Source: an uncultured Oscillospiraceae bacterium (lineage in GTDB: Bacteria > Bacillota > Clostridia > Oscillospirales > Oscillospiraceae). From it: a stretch of 18,023 nucleotides of DNA. Of this stretch, positions 5,957 to 12,268 are shown one piece after another (the first letter of the stretch is position 1; each line of letters opens with the position of its first letter). The notes beneath the pieces are model-generated. The model saw only the letters and a list, made by a program, of their open reading frames with translations. It made no database searches and was not told the DNA's origin. The stretch lies in the NCBI GenBank assembly GCA_910577525.1, contig CAJTLI010000010.1, forward strand, positions 60,333-78,355, written 5' to 3'. Both the position numbers and the translations under genes were made by a program.

Positions 5957-7648
5957 TCACGACTGCGGCTTAAAGCTGTCCTTCAGGCTCACCGAGCGGT
6001 TGAATACCAGGCGGCCCGGCCTGCTGTCCTTGCTGTCCGCGCAGAAATAGCCCTGGCGCAGGAACTGGAAGCGGTCCGACGGCCGGGCCTGGGCCAGCCC
6101 CGCCTCCACCTTGCAGCCGGTGAGCACCTCCAGGGAATCGGGGTTCAGGCAGTCGAGGAAGTCCTTGCCGGCGGCGTCCGGGTCTGGGTCGGAGAACAGA
6201 TTGTCGTACAGCCGGACCTCGGCATCCACGGCGGTTTGGGCATCCACCCAGTGGATGGTGGCCCCCTTCACCTTCCGCCCGTCGGCGGGGTTGCCCCCCC
6301 GGGACTCCGGATCATACTCGGCGGCGATCTCGGTGACGTTCCCCTTTTCGTCCGTCTCATAGCCCACGCATTTGATGAGATAGGCCCCCTTCAGACGGCA
6401 CTCCGGCCCGTTGGGGTAGAGCCGCTTGTACTTGGGCACCGGCTGGGGCAGGAAGTCCTCCGCCTCGATCCACAGCTCCCGGGAGAAGGTGACGGTATGG
6501 GTCCCCTCCTCGGGGCGCAGGGGGTTGTTCTCCACCTCGAAGGTCTCGGACTGTCCCGCCGGGTAGTTGGTGATGACCAGCTTGACGGGCCGCAGCACCG
6601 CCATCACCCGCTGGGCGGTCTCGTTCAGATCCTCCCGGAGGCAGTACTCCAAAAAGGCGTACTCGATGGTGTTGTCCGACTTGGTCACTCCCACCCGGTC
6701 GCAGAAATTGCGGATGGCCTTGGGGGTGTACCCCCGGCGGCGCAGACCGCACAGGGTGGGCATACGGGGGTCGTCCCAGCCGGACACCCTGCCCTCCTCC
6801 ACCAGCTGGCGCAGCTTGCGCTTGCTCATAACGGTGTGGTTGATGCCAAGCCGGGCAAACTCGATCTGCCGGGGCTTGTGATAGGGGATGGATACGTGCT
6901 CCGCCACCCAGTCGTACAGCGGCCGGTGGTTCTCAAACTCCAGGGAGCACAGGGAGTGGGTGATGCCCTCCAGGGCGTCCTCGATGGGGTGGGCGAAGTC
7001 GTACATGGGGTAGATGCACCACTTGTCCCCCTGCCGGTGGTGGTGGGCGTGGTTGATGCGGTAGATCACCGGGTCCCGCATGTTGAAGTTGCCGCTGGCC
7101 AGGTCGATTTTGGCCCGCAGGGTGTATTTCCCGTTCTCAAATTCCCCGTTCTTCATCCGCTCGAACAGGTCCAGGGACTCCTCAATGGGCCGGTCCCTCC
7201 AGGGCGACGTGGCGGGCACGCCGATGGTGCCCCGGTGCTCCTTGAACTCCTCCGGGGACAGCTCGCACACGTAGGCCAGCCCCTTTTTGATGAGCTCCAC
7301 CGCGTACTCGTACATCTGGGGGAAGTAGTCGGAGGCGTAGAAGAAGCGGTCCCCCCAGTCGAAGCCCAGCCAGTGGATGTCCTCCTGAATGGCCTCCACG
7401 TACTCCATGTCCTCCTTGGAGGGGTTGGTGTCGTCCATGCGGAGATTGCACAGGCCGCCGTATTTCTCCGCCGTGCCGAAGTCGATGGTCAGGGCTTTGC
7501 AGTGGCCGATGTGGAGATAGCCGTTGGGCTCGGGGGGGAAACGGGTGTGAACAGTCATGCCCGCGTACTGGCCGCCCTGAGCGATGTCCCCGTCAATAAA
7601 GTCATGGATAAAATTTTGGCTCATGGATGCGTTCAGCTCTTCCGCCAT
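5957..7648 (-). CDS. glnS: Glutaminyl-tRNA synthetase, 563 aa
   Basis: Class I aminoacyl-tRNA synthetase that charges tRNA-Gln with glutamine. The HIGH signature is at residues 46-49 (PPEPNGYLHIGHCKA) and the KMSKS-type loop at 273-277 (VMSKR). The catalytic part carries GlnRS features such as RMDDTNPSKE and IYPMYDFAHPIEDA, which distinguish GlnRS from GluRS. The C-terminal beta-barrel anticodon-binding domain spans about residues 340-560. Length matches bacterial GlnRS. Start ATG 7648 follows GAAGGAG; the upstream in-frame extension to 7705 runs through a hairpin and lacks a ribosome binding site. It has its own promoter (7708-7736). Most Firmicutes make Gln-tRNA through GatCAB, so a GlnRS in this lineage is notable but not unheard of; bacterial GlnRS genes are generally regarded as acquired by horizontal transfer. 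Confidence 0.96.
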   Translation of the reverse strand: MAEELNASMSQNFIHDFIDGDIAQGGQYAGMTVHTRFPPEPNGYLHIGHCKALTIDFGTAEKYGGLCNLRMDDTNPSKEDMEYVEAIQEDIHWLGFDWGDRFFYASDYFPQMYEYAVELIKKGLAYVCELSPEEFKEHRGTIGVPATSPWRDRPIEESLDLFERMKNGEFENGKYTLRAKIDLASGNFNMRDPVIYRINHAHHHRQGDKWCIYPMYDFAHPIEDALEGITHSLCSLEFENHRPLYDWVAEHVSIPYHKPRQIEFARLGINHTVMSKRKLRQLVEEGRVSGWDDPRMPTLCGLRRRGYTPKAIRNFCDRVGVTKSDNTIEYAFLEYCLREDLNETAQRVMAVLRPVKLVITNYPAGQSETFEVENNPLRPEEGTHTVTFSRELWIEAEDFLPQPVPKYKRLYPNGPECRLKGAYLIKCVGYETDEKGNVTEIAAEYDPESRGGNPADGRKVKGATIHWVDAQTAVDAEVRLYDNLFSDPDPDAAGKDFLDCLNPDSLEVLTGCKVEAGLAQARPSDRFQFLRQGYFCADSKDSRPGRLVFNRSVSLKDSFKPQS

Positions 7649-7674
7649 GTCTGTCACTCCTTCGGTAAAATAAG

Positions 7675-7706
7675 ATTGGGCTCCGGGCCTGGGCCCGGAA
7701 CCCAAT
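7675..7706 (-). promoter_or_regulatory. Stem-loop at the 5' end of the glnS transcript
   Basis: ATTGGG-x-TCCGGGCC and its complement, with a 2-base loop and one internal mismatch, give a very stable hairpin. It lies right at the predicted transcription start of glnS and is followed on the minus strand by CTTATTTTACC and then the Shine-Dalgarno. It may terminate read-through from the upstream lipoprotein gene, attenuate glnS, or protect the mRNA 5' end. It is much too short for a T-box. Confidence 0.5.
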
Positions 7707-7707
7707 T

Positions 7708-7736
7708 ATTATATACGCTTTCGGGGGGAAAAGCAA
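7708..7736 (-). promoter_or_regulatory. glnS promoter
   Basis: Minus-strand TTGCTT (7731-7736, 3 of 6) and a perfect TATAAT (7708-7713) separated by 17 bases, in the short gap after the lipoprotein stop codon. The perfect -10 box should make it active despite the weak -35. Confidence 0.65.
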
Positions 7737-7737
7737 G

Positions 7738-8877
7738 CTATTCTTCCGCCCGCTCCCCGTAATCCTCGCAGGCCGGGTGGAGGGCCGCGGGCCAGCTGTA
7801 GCCCAGCCCGGCCATCTCCTGGTCGGTGTACAGAAGCTGCGCCGGTTCCTCCGGTTCATCCCCCGGCTCCTCCTCCGGCGGCCACAGCCCCCGGGGCAGC
7901 AGATGGCGGTAGCCCTCCGGGGTGGACACGATGAGCCACAGCCCCGCCGGACCCTTTACCGGCTCCACCTCCACGCCGCACTGCCGGCACAGGTACTCCA
8001 TGGCCATGAGCAGGCCGAAATCGGCGGCGGGTTCCCCGGACAGAACGTCCAGGGCCAGGCGGGTTCCGTCCGGGCCGCGGGGCCCGGCGCAGGCGCGGAC
8101 GATGGCGGCCAGCTCCTCCACGGTATACCCCCCGCCCTCCGCCGGATTGGCCTCCAGCAGGGCGGCGGCAACCGTCTCCAGCTGCTGGGCGTAGCTCTTT
8201 TCCTCCTCCTCCACCGCCTCCGCGCTCTGGCTCCAGCCCACCTCCACCTCAATGATCCGGTGGGTGCCCGTCTCCGGGTAGAAGGATATGGTCTTGCTGG
8301 CGATATCGTGGTGGCGGTACAGGCCGGGAGCGCTGAAGCAGGCCAGATCCAGCAGCTCCTCCACCAGCGCCTCATCCCCGGAGAAGTGGGACGCCAGAAA
8401 AGCCGCCGACCCCTGCTGCTCCGTGACCAGCCGGGCCAGCTCCTGCCGGACTCCGGCCAGGCCCGTCACCTCCCGCAGCTGGTCCATCTCCCGGGCGGAG
8501 CGGGAGTAGGCGATGCGCAGCTCCACCTCGTAATAGGTCAGAATGCGGGTGGTGTCATACACCAGGGAGCGCACCGAGAAGGCTCCGACGGGGTCCTCAT
8601 ACATCACCTCCACCCGGGCGTTGATCAGGTCCGCCTCCACGTCTCCGGTGTAGTTATACAGCCGGATCGTCCCCCCCATCCGGTGGCCGTTGACAAAATA
8701 GAGCATGGCGTTCACCAGCCCCTGATAGGTCTCGGCCCGGAGGACGGACTCGTCCCCGGTGACGGCGTAATCCACGTGGGTCTGAACGGTCTCGTGGCCC
8801 CGCTCCAGCATGGCCATGCAGCCGGACAGGGAGAACAGGGCCGCGCACAGGAGCAAAGCCAAAAGCCGTTTTTTCAC
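7738..8877 (-). CDS. Lipoprotein with a degenerate transglutaminase-like C-terminal region, 379 aa
   Basis: Not a family I can name with certainty. It begins with a clear lipoprotein signal, MKKRLLALLLCAALFSLSGC, lipobox LSGC with Cys20 as the lipidated residue, so the mature protein sits on the outer face of the membrane. The middle (about 25-240) alternates predicted strands and helices. Around 286-330 the pattern FGLLMAMEYLCRQCGVEV, then GLWLIV and EGYRHLLP follows the fold signature of a transglutaminase core, but the Cys, His and Asp expected at the active-site places are absent. The C-terminus is acidic and Pro-rich (PPEEEPGDEPEEPAQ). GTG 8877 is chosen as start: GGGAGG lies 8 bases before it and it places the signal peptide at the N-terminus. 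A longer frame to 9048 reads through repeats and is rejected. It follows yitT on the same strand. Confidence 0.7.
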   Translation of the reverse strand: MKKRLLALLLCAALFSLSGCMAMLERGHETVQTHVDYAVTGDESVLRAETYQGLVNAMLYFVNGHRMGGTIRLYNYTGDVEADLINARVEVMYEDPVGAFSVRSLVYDTTRILTYYEVELRIAYSRSAREMDQLREVTGLAGVRQELARLVTEQQGSAAFLASHFSGDEALVEELLDLACFSAPGLYRHHDIASKTISFYPETGTHRIIEVEVGWSQSAEAVEEEEKSYAQQLETVAAALLEANPAEGGGYTVEELAAIVRACAGPRGPDGTRLALDVLSGEPAADFGLLMAMEYLCRQCGVEVEPVKGPAGLWLIVSTPEGYRHLLPRGLWPPEEEPGDEPEEPAQLLYTDQEMAGLGYSWPAALHPACEDYGERAEE

Positions 8878-8895
8878 CACACGCACCTCCCGTAT

Positions 8896-9065
8896 TGTCA
8901 CGCTGCACCTGTTCGCGACGGCTCCGCGCTTCTCGCTGTCACGCTGCGCCTGTTCGCGACGCGCGGCTTCCCTCCGACTCGGACTAAATCCAGCCCCGCC
9001 CTGCGGGCCGGGATTTTGTCCTCGCTCCAGTCCATCCGCGCTGCTCACGACGGCTCCGCGCTTCT
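8896..9065. repeat. Intergenic direct-repeat cassette between yitT and the lipoprotein gene
   Basis: Two 25-base copies beginning TGTCACGCTGC and ending TTCGCGACG lie at 8896-8920 and 8937-8961, differing at one base, with a 41-base period. A second unit, CGACGGCTCCGCGCTTCT, is identical at 8916-8933 and 9048-9065; the latter abuts the yitT stop codon. The stretch is free of stops in the lipoprotein frame and reads as Arg/Ala/Ser-rich low complexity, but has no start signal. It looks like a mosaic of dispersed intergenic repeats and fills the 188-base gap. Confidence 0.65.
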
Positions 9066-9932
9066 TTATAAATCGTCCTTTTTATAGTCCCGGAAGCCCT
9101 CGCCCAGCACCTCGTGTGCGTCGCACACAATGACGAAGGCGGCGGGGTCAATGCCCTTGACGGCGGCCTTGATGGCGGCGATCTCCCGCTGCTTGAAGGC
9201 GCACATGAGCACGTCCTTCTCCCGCCCGGTATAGGCCCCCCGGCCGTAGAGAATGGTGACGCCCCGGTCCAGGTCCTTGACGATGGCGTCGGAGATCTCC
9301 TGATTTTTGTCGCTGATGATGTAGGCCACCTTGGCCGTGTCCAGGCCGTAGAGCACCCCGTCCATCACCAGGGTGGAGATATACAGGGCCACCAGCCCGT
9401 ACAGCGCCGCGTTCAGCGCGCGGAAGGTAACGGATACAGACAAAATCACCGCCAGGTCGATGCCCATCAGCAGCTTGCCCATGGGCAGCCAGGCCAGCTT
9501 CAGCTTGAGCAGCCGGGCGATCAGGTCGGTGCCGCCGGTGGTGGCCCCCTGCTGAAACACCAGCCCCAGGGACAGCCCCATCAGCACCCCTCCGTAGACG
9601 CAGGCCAGCAGAGGGTCCATGGGCTCCCACTCCCGCAGGGGGGTGAGCGTGTCGATAAACACGGAGGAGATGAACATGGCGTACAGCGACGACACCAGCA
9701 GCCGCCCCCCGATGAACTTCCACCCCAGGATAAACAGCGGCACGTTCAGCATGATAACCGTGACGCCCACGGGGAGGGCGGGAATGAGATAGTTGATGAT
9801 CTGAGCCACGCCGGTAATGCCGCCGAAGGCGATGCCGTTTGGGGCGTAGCACCACACGAAGCCCAGGGCGTACAGCGCCGAGGCCACGGTGATAATCAAA
9901 AAGGGAAACGCAGTCTTTTTCAGGCGCGGCAC
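9066..9932 (-). CDS. YitT family membrane protein, 288 aa
   Basis: Belongs to the YitT / DUF161-DUF2179 family of Firmicutes inner-membrane proteins, whose biochemical function is unsettled. The N-terminal about 195 residues hold five or so hydrophobic helices with the family pattern PNGIAFGGITGVAQI near the start and FQQGATTGGTDLIARLL in the middle. The soluble C-terminal DUF2179 domain (about 200-280) carries VAYIISDKNQEISDAIV, then DRGVTILYGRGAYTG and CDAHEVLGEGF. Length is typical. The start is GTG 9932, with GGAAGGAGG nine bases upstream. It begins 21 bases after the topoisomerase A subunit stop, so it is almost certainly co-transcribed with it, although no functional link is known. DUF2179 resembles small-ligand-binding regulatory folds, so ligand-gated transport is possible but inferred. 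Confidence 0.9.
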   Translation of the reverse strand: MPRLKKTAFPFLIITVASALYALGFVWCYAPNGIAFGGITGVAQIINYLIPALPVGVTVIMLNVPLFILGWKFIGGRLLVSSLYAMFISSVFIDTLTPLREWEPMDPLLACVYGGVLMGLSLGLVFQQGATTGGTDLIARLLKLKLAWLPMGKLLMGIDLAVILSVSVTFRALNAALYGLVALYISTLVMDGVLYGLDTAKVAYIISDKNQEISDAIVKDLDRGVTILYGRGAYTGREKDVLMCAFKQREIAAIKAAVKGIDPAAFVIVCDAHEVLGEGFRDYKKDDL

Positions 9933-9953
9933 GGCGGCCAGCCTCCTTCCACG

Positions 9954-12206
9954 TTACAAAATCGACATTTGCTCCTCTCCCCGGTCCTCCTCCCGGAGCA
10001 GCGCCCCGGCGGCGGGCAGGGAACGGGCCCGGTACCGGGCCGCGTTGACGATGTGGGTGGCGGACAGGGGTTTGGCCCACTCCACCCTGTGCCTGGCCTT
10101 CACCGCCATCACCCCCACCCCCTGGGTGTTCCGGGTGGTCTTGGGCGTGAGGGAGGCGGTGTGGAACACCACGCACCGGCCGTCGCTGGACCCCACCGCC
10201 ATCTCCTGGTCCTCGGCCAGCAGGCAGGCGGACACCAGCGGGAACTTGTCGCAGTAGGCGCCGGTGAGCTTGCGCCGCCTCGTCTGCGTCTGGTAGGCGG
10301 ACAGCTCCACCCGGGCCGCCTTGCCGTTGTCGAAGAAAAACAGCAGGTGGGCGGAGTAGTCCCCCGGGGCGCAGGCCCAGACGAACTTCTCCTCCGGGTC
10401 CATGCCCAGTTTGGTGGGCAGATAGTCCCCCAGCACGCTGGCCTTGGCGTCGTCGAAGTCGGACAGCCGGGTCTTGTAGCACTGCTGCCGGTCGGTGAAC
10501 ACCAGCAGCTCGTCCCGGTTGACGCCCTCCCATTGGAGGTACGGGCCGTCCCCCTCCTTGTACTTCTGTTCAGAGCTCATGCGCAGGGACTGGGGGGTGA
10601 TCTTCTTAAAGTATCCCTCCCGGGAGAGGAACACATGCACGGGGTAGGCGGGGACCTCCTCCTCAGCGGCGGCTTTCACCTCCGCGTCCTGCCGGTATTC
10701 GTAGACGATCTCCGTGCGCCGGGGGACGGCGTACTTCTTTTTCACGTTTTTCAGCTCGCCGGTGATGATGGATTTGATCCGCTGGGGGGAGCCTATGATG
10801 TCCTTCAGATCGGCGATCTCCTTCTCCAGGCCGGACACCTCCGCCACCCGTTTGAGGATATACTCCTTGTTGATGTTGCGCAGCCGGATGTCCGCCACAT
10901 ACTCCGCCTGAATCTGGTCAATGCCGAAGCCGATGATGAGGTTGGGCACCACCTCGGCGTCCTCCTCCGTCTCCCGGATGATCTGAATGGCCCTGTCGAT
11001 GTCCAGAAGAATGCGCTTTAAGCCCTTGAGGAGGTGGAGCTTCTCCTCCTTCTTTTTGCAGTCGTGGTAGGTGCGCCGCCGGACCCCGTCCATCCGCCAG
11101 GCGGTCCACTCGTCCAAAATTTCTGCCACTCCCATCACCCGGGGCATCCCGGCGATGAGGATGTTGAAGTTGCAGGAGAAGGTGTCCTGGAGGGGGGTGG
11201 ACTGGTACAGCTTGGCCATCAGCTTCTCCGGGTCCGTGCCCCGCTTCAGGTCGATGGCCAGCTTTAAGCCGTTCAGGTCCGTCTCGTCCCGCATGTCGGA
11301 GATCTCCTTGACCTTCCCCGCCTTCACCAGCTCCGCCACCTTGTCCAGGATGGCCTCGGCGGTGGTGGAGTAGGGGATCTCGTACACCTCGATGACGTTG
11401 TCCTCCTTGACATACCGCCACTTGGCCCGCAGCTTCAGCGGCCCCCGGCCCGTGCGGTACACCTCGGCCAGCGCCGCCCCGTCGTACAGCAGCTGGCCCC
11501 CGGTGGAGAAATCCGGCGCTTTCAAAATGCTCAGCAGATCCACATTGGGGTCCTTCATATAGGCGATGGCGGCATCGCACACCTCGCCCAGGTTGAACCC
11601 GCACAGGTTGGACGCCATGCCCACGGCGATGCCCTGGTTGGCGCTCACCAGCACGTTGGGGAAGGTGGTGGGCAGCAGGGTGGGCTCGGTGAGCTTTCCG
11701 TCGTAGTTGGGGACGAAGTCCACCGCGTCCTGGTCGATGTCCCGGAACAGCTCCTGGCAGATGGGATCCAGCCGCACCTCGGTGTACCGGGAGGCCGCCC
11801 AGGCCATGTCCCTGGAGTACACCTTGCCGAAATTGCCCTTGGAGTCCACCAGGGGGTGCAAAAGGGCTCCGTACCCCCGGGACAGGCGCACCATGGTGTC
11901 GTAGATGGCGGCGTCCCCGTGGGGGTTCAGCTTCATGGTGGCCCCCACTACGTTGGCGGACTTGGTGCGGGAGCCCCCCAGCAGCTTCATCTGGTACATG
12001 GTGTACAGCAGCTTCCGGTGGGAGGGCTTGAAGCCGTCGATCTCCGGGATGGCCCGGGAGACGATGACCGACATGGCGTAGGGCATGTAGTTGAGCTCCA
12101 GGGTCTCGGTGATGGGCTGCTCCAGCACCTGGGCCCGCAGGCCCATGACGTTGGGATTGTCCACCTTTTTGGACCCCTTCTGCTCGGGAACCTTTTTTTT
12201 AGCCAA
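9954..12206 (-). CDS. parC: Type II DNA topoisomerase subunit A (ParC/GyrA-like), 750 aa
   Basis: DNA-cleaving subunit of a type II topoisomerase. The winged-helix/tower region carries the catalytic tyrosine Tyr141 (AASRYTEVRL), equivalent to GyrA Tyr122. The quinolone-determining region reads KLNPHGDAAIYDTMVR (92-107), with Ala99 where E. coli GyrA has Ser83, and Asp103 at the Asp87 place. The C-terminal part (about 480-730) has beta-pinwheel-like repeats, but no canonical GyrA box (QRRGGKG) is visible, favouring topoisomerase IV-like decatenation over gyrase supercoiling. The start is TTG 12206, giving MAKKKVPEQKG, with GAAGGA about ten bases upstream; TTG 12212 is too close to it. The gene follows the B subunit by 62 bases. 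The pair is clearly divergent from ordinary GyrA/ParC, so parC is a working name. Confidence 0.88.
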   Translation of the reverse strand: MAKKKVPEQKGSKKVDNPNVMGLRAQVLEQPITETLELNYMPYAMSVIVSRAIPEIDGFKPSHRKLLYTMYQMKLLGGSRTKSANVVGATMKLNPHGDAAIYDTMVRLSRGYGALLHPLVDSKGNFGKVYSRDMAWAASRYTEVRLDPICQELFRDIDQDAVDFVPNYDGKLTEPTLLPTTFPNVLVSANQGIAVGMASNLCGFNLGEVCDAAIAYMKDPNVDLLSILKAPDFSTGGQLLYDGAALAEVYRTGRGPLKLRAKWRYVKEDNVIEVYEIPYSTTAEAILDKVAELVKAGKVKEISDMRDETDLNGLKLAIDLKRGTDPEKLMAKLYQSTPLQDTFSCNFNILIAGMPRVMGVAEILDEWTAWRMDGVRRRTYHDCKKKEEKLHLLKGLKRILLDIDRAIQIIRETEEDAEVVPNLIIGFGIDQIQAEYVADIRLRNINKEYILKRVAEVSGLEKEIADLKDIIGSPQRIKSIITGELKNVKKKYAVPRRTEIVYEYRQDAEVKAAAEEEVPAYPVHVFLSREGYFKKITPQSLRMSSEQKYKEGDGPYLQWEGVNRDELLVFTDRQQCYKTRLSDFDDAKASVLGDYLPTKLGMDPEEKFVWACAPGDYSAHLLFFFDNGKAARVELSAYQTQTRRRKLTGAYCDKFPLVSACLLAEDQEMAVGSSDGRCVVFHTASLTPKTTRNTQGVGVMAVKARHRVEWAKPLSATHIVNAARYRARSLPAAGALLREEDRGEEQMSIL

Positions 12207-12236
12207 ATTCAATCATTCCTTCTGCGGATAGCCGTT

Positions 12237-12253
12237 CAAAAGTTTCTTTTTGC
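12237..12253. repeat. Short AT-rich module shared with the csoR-copA element
   Basis: CAAAAGTTTCTTTTTGC in the 62-base gap between the topoisomerase subunits matches the arms of the 4874-5070 element (AAAAGTTCTTTTTGC at 5031-5045; GCTAAAAAAGAAACTTT at 4904-4920). It may be a remnant of the same repeat family. Confidence 0.35.
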
Positions 12254-12268
12254 CCCGCCGGAGGCAGA

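Noticed and set aside
7649..7705. N-terminal extension of GlnRS
   Set aside because: Lies over the promoter-proximal hairpin and lacks a ribosome binding site; GAAGGAG precedes ATG 7648.
7649..7706. T-box riboswitch in front of glnS
   Set aside because: The leader is only about 55 bases, without specifier stem or the conserved T-box sequence.
5573..7762. 729-codon open frame on the plus strand opposite glnS
   Set aside because: Composition (Gly, Val, His, Leu) typical of antisense frames; the minus strand holds conserved GlnRS motifs throughout.
8896..8961. CRISPR array
   Set aside because: Only two copies of a 25-base unit with a 16-base interval and no cas genes.
8878..9048. N-terminal extension of the lipoprotein to base 9048
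   Set aside because: Would place 57 Arg/Ala-rich repeat-encoded residues before a perfect lipoprotein signal; GGGAGG precedes GTG 8877.
9114..11021. 635-codon open frame on the plus strand opposite yitT and parC
   Set aside because: Spans two real genes and their gap, no motifs, no ribosome binding site.
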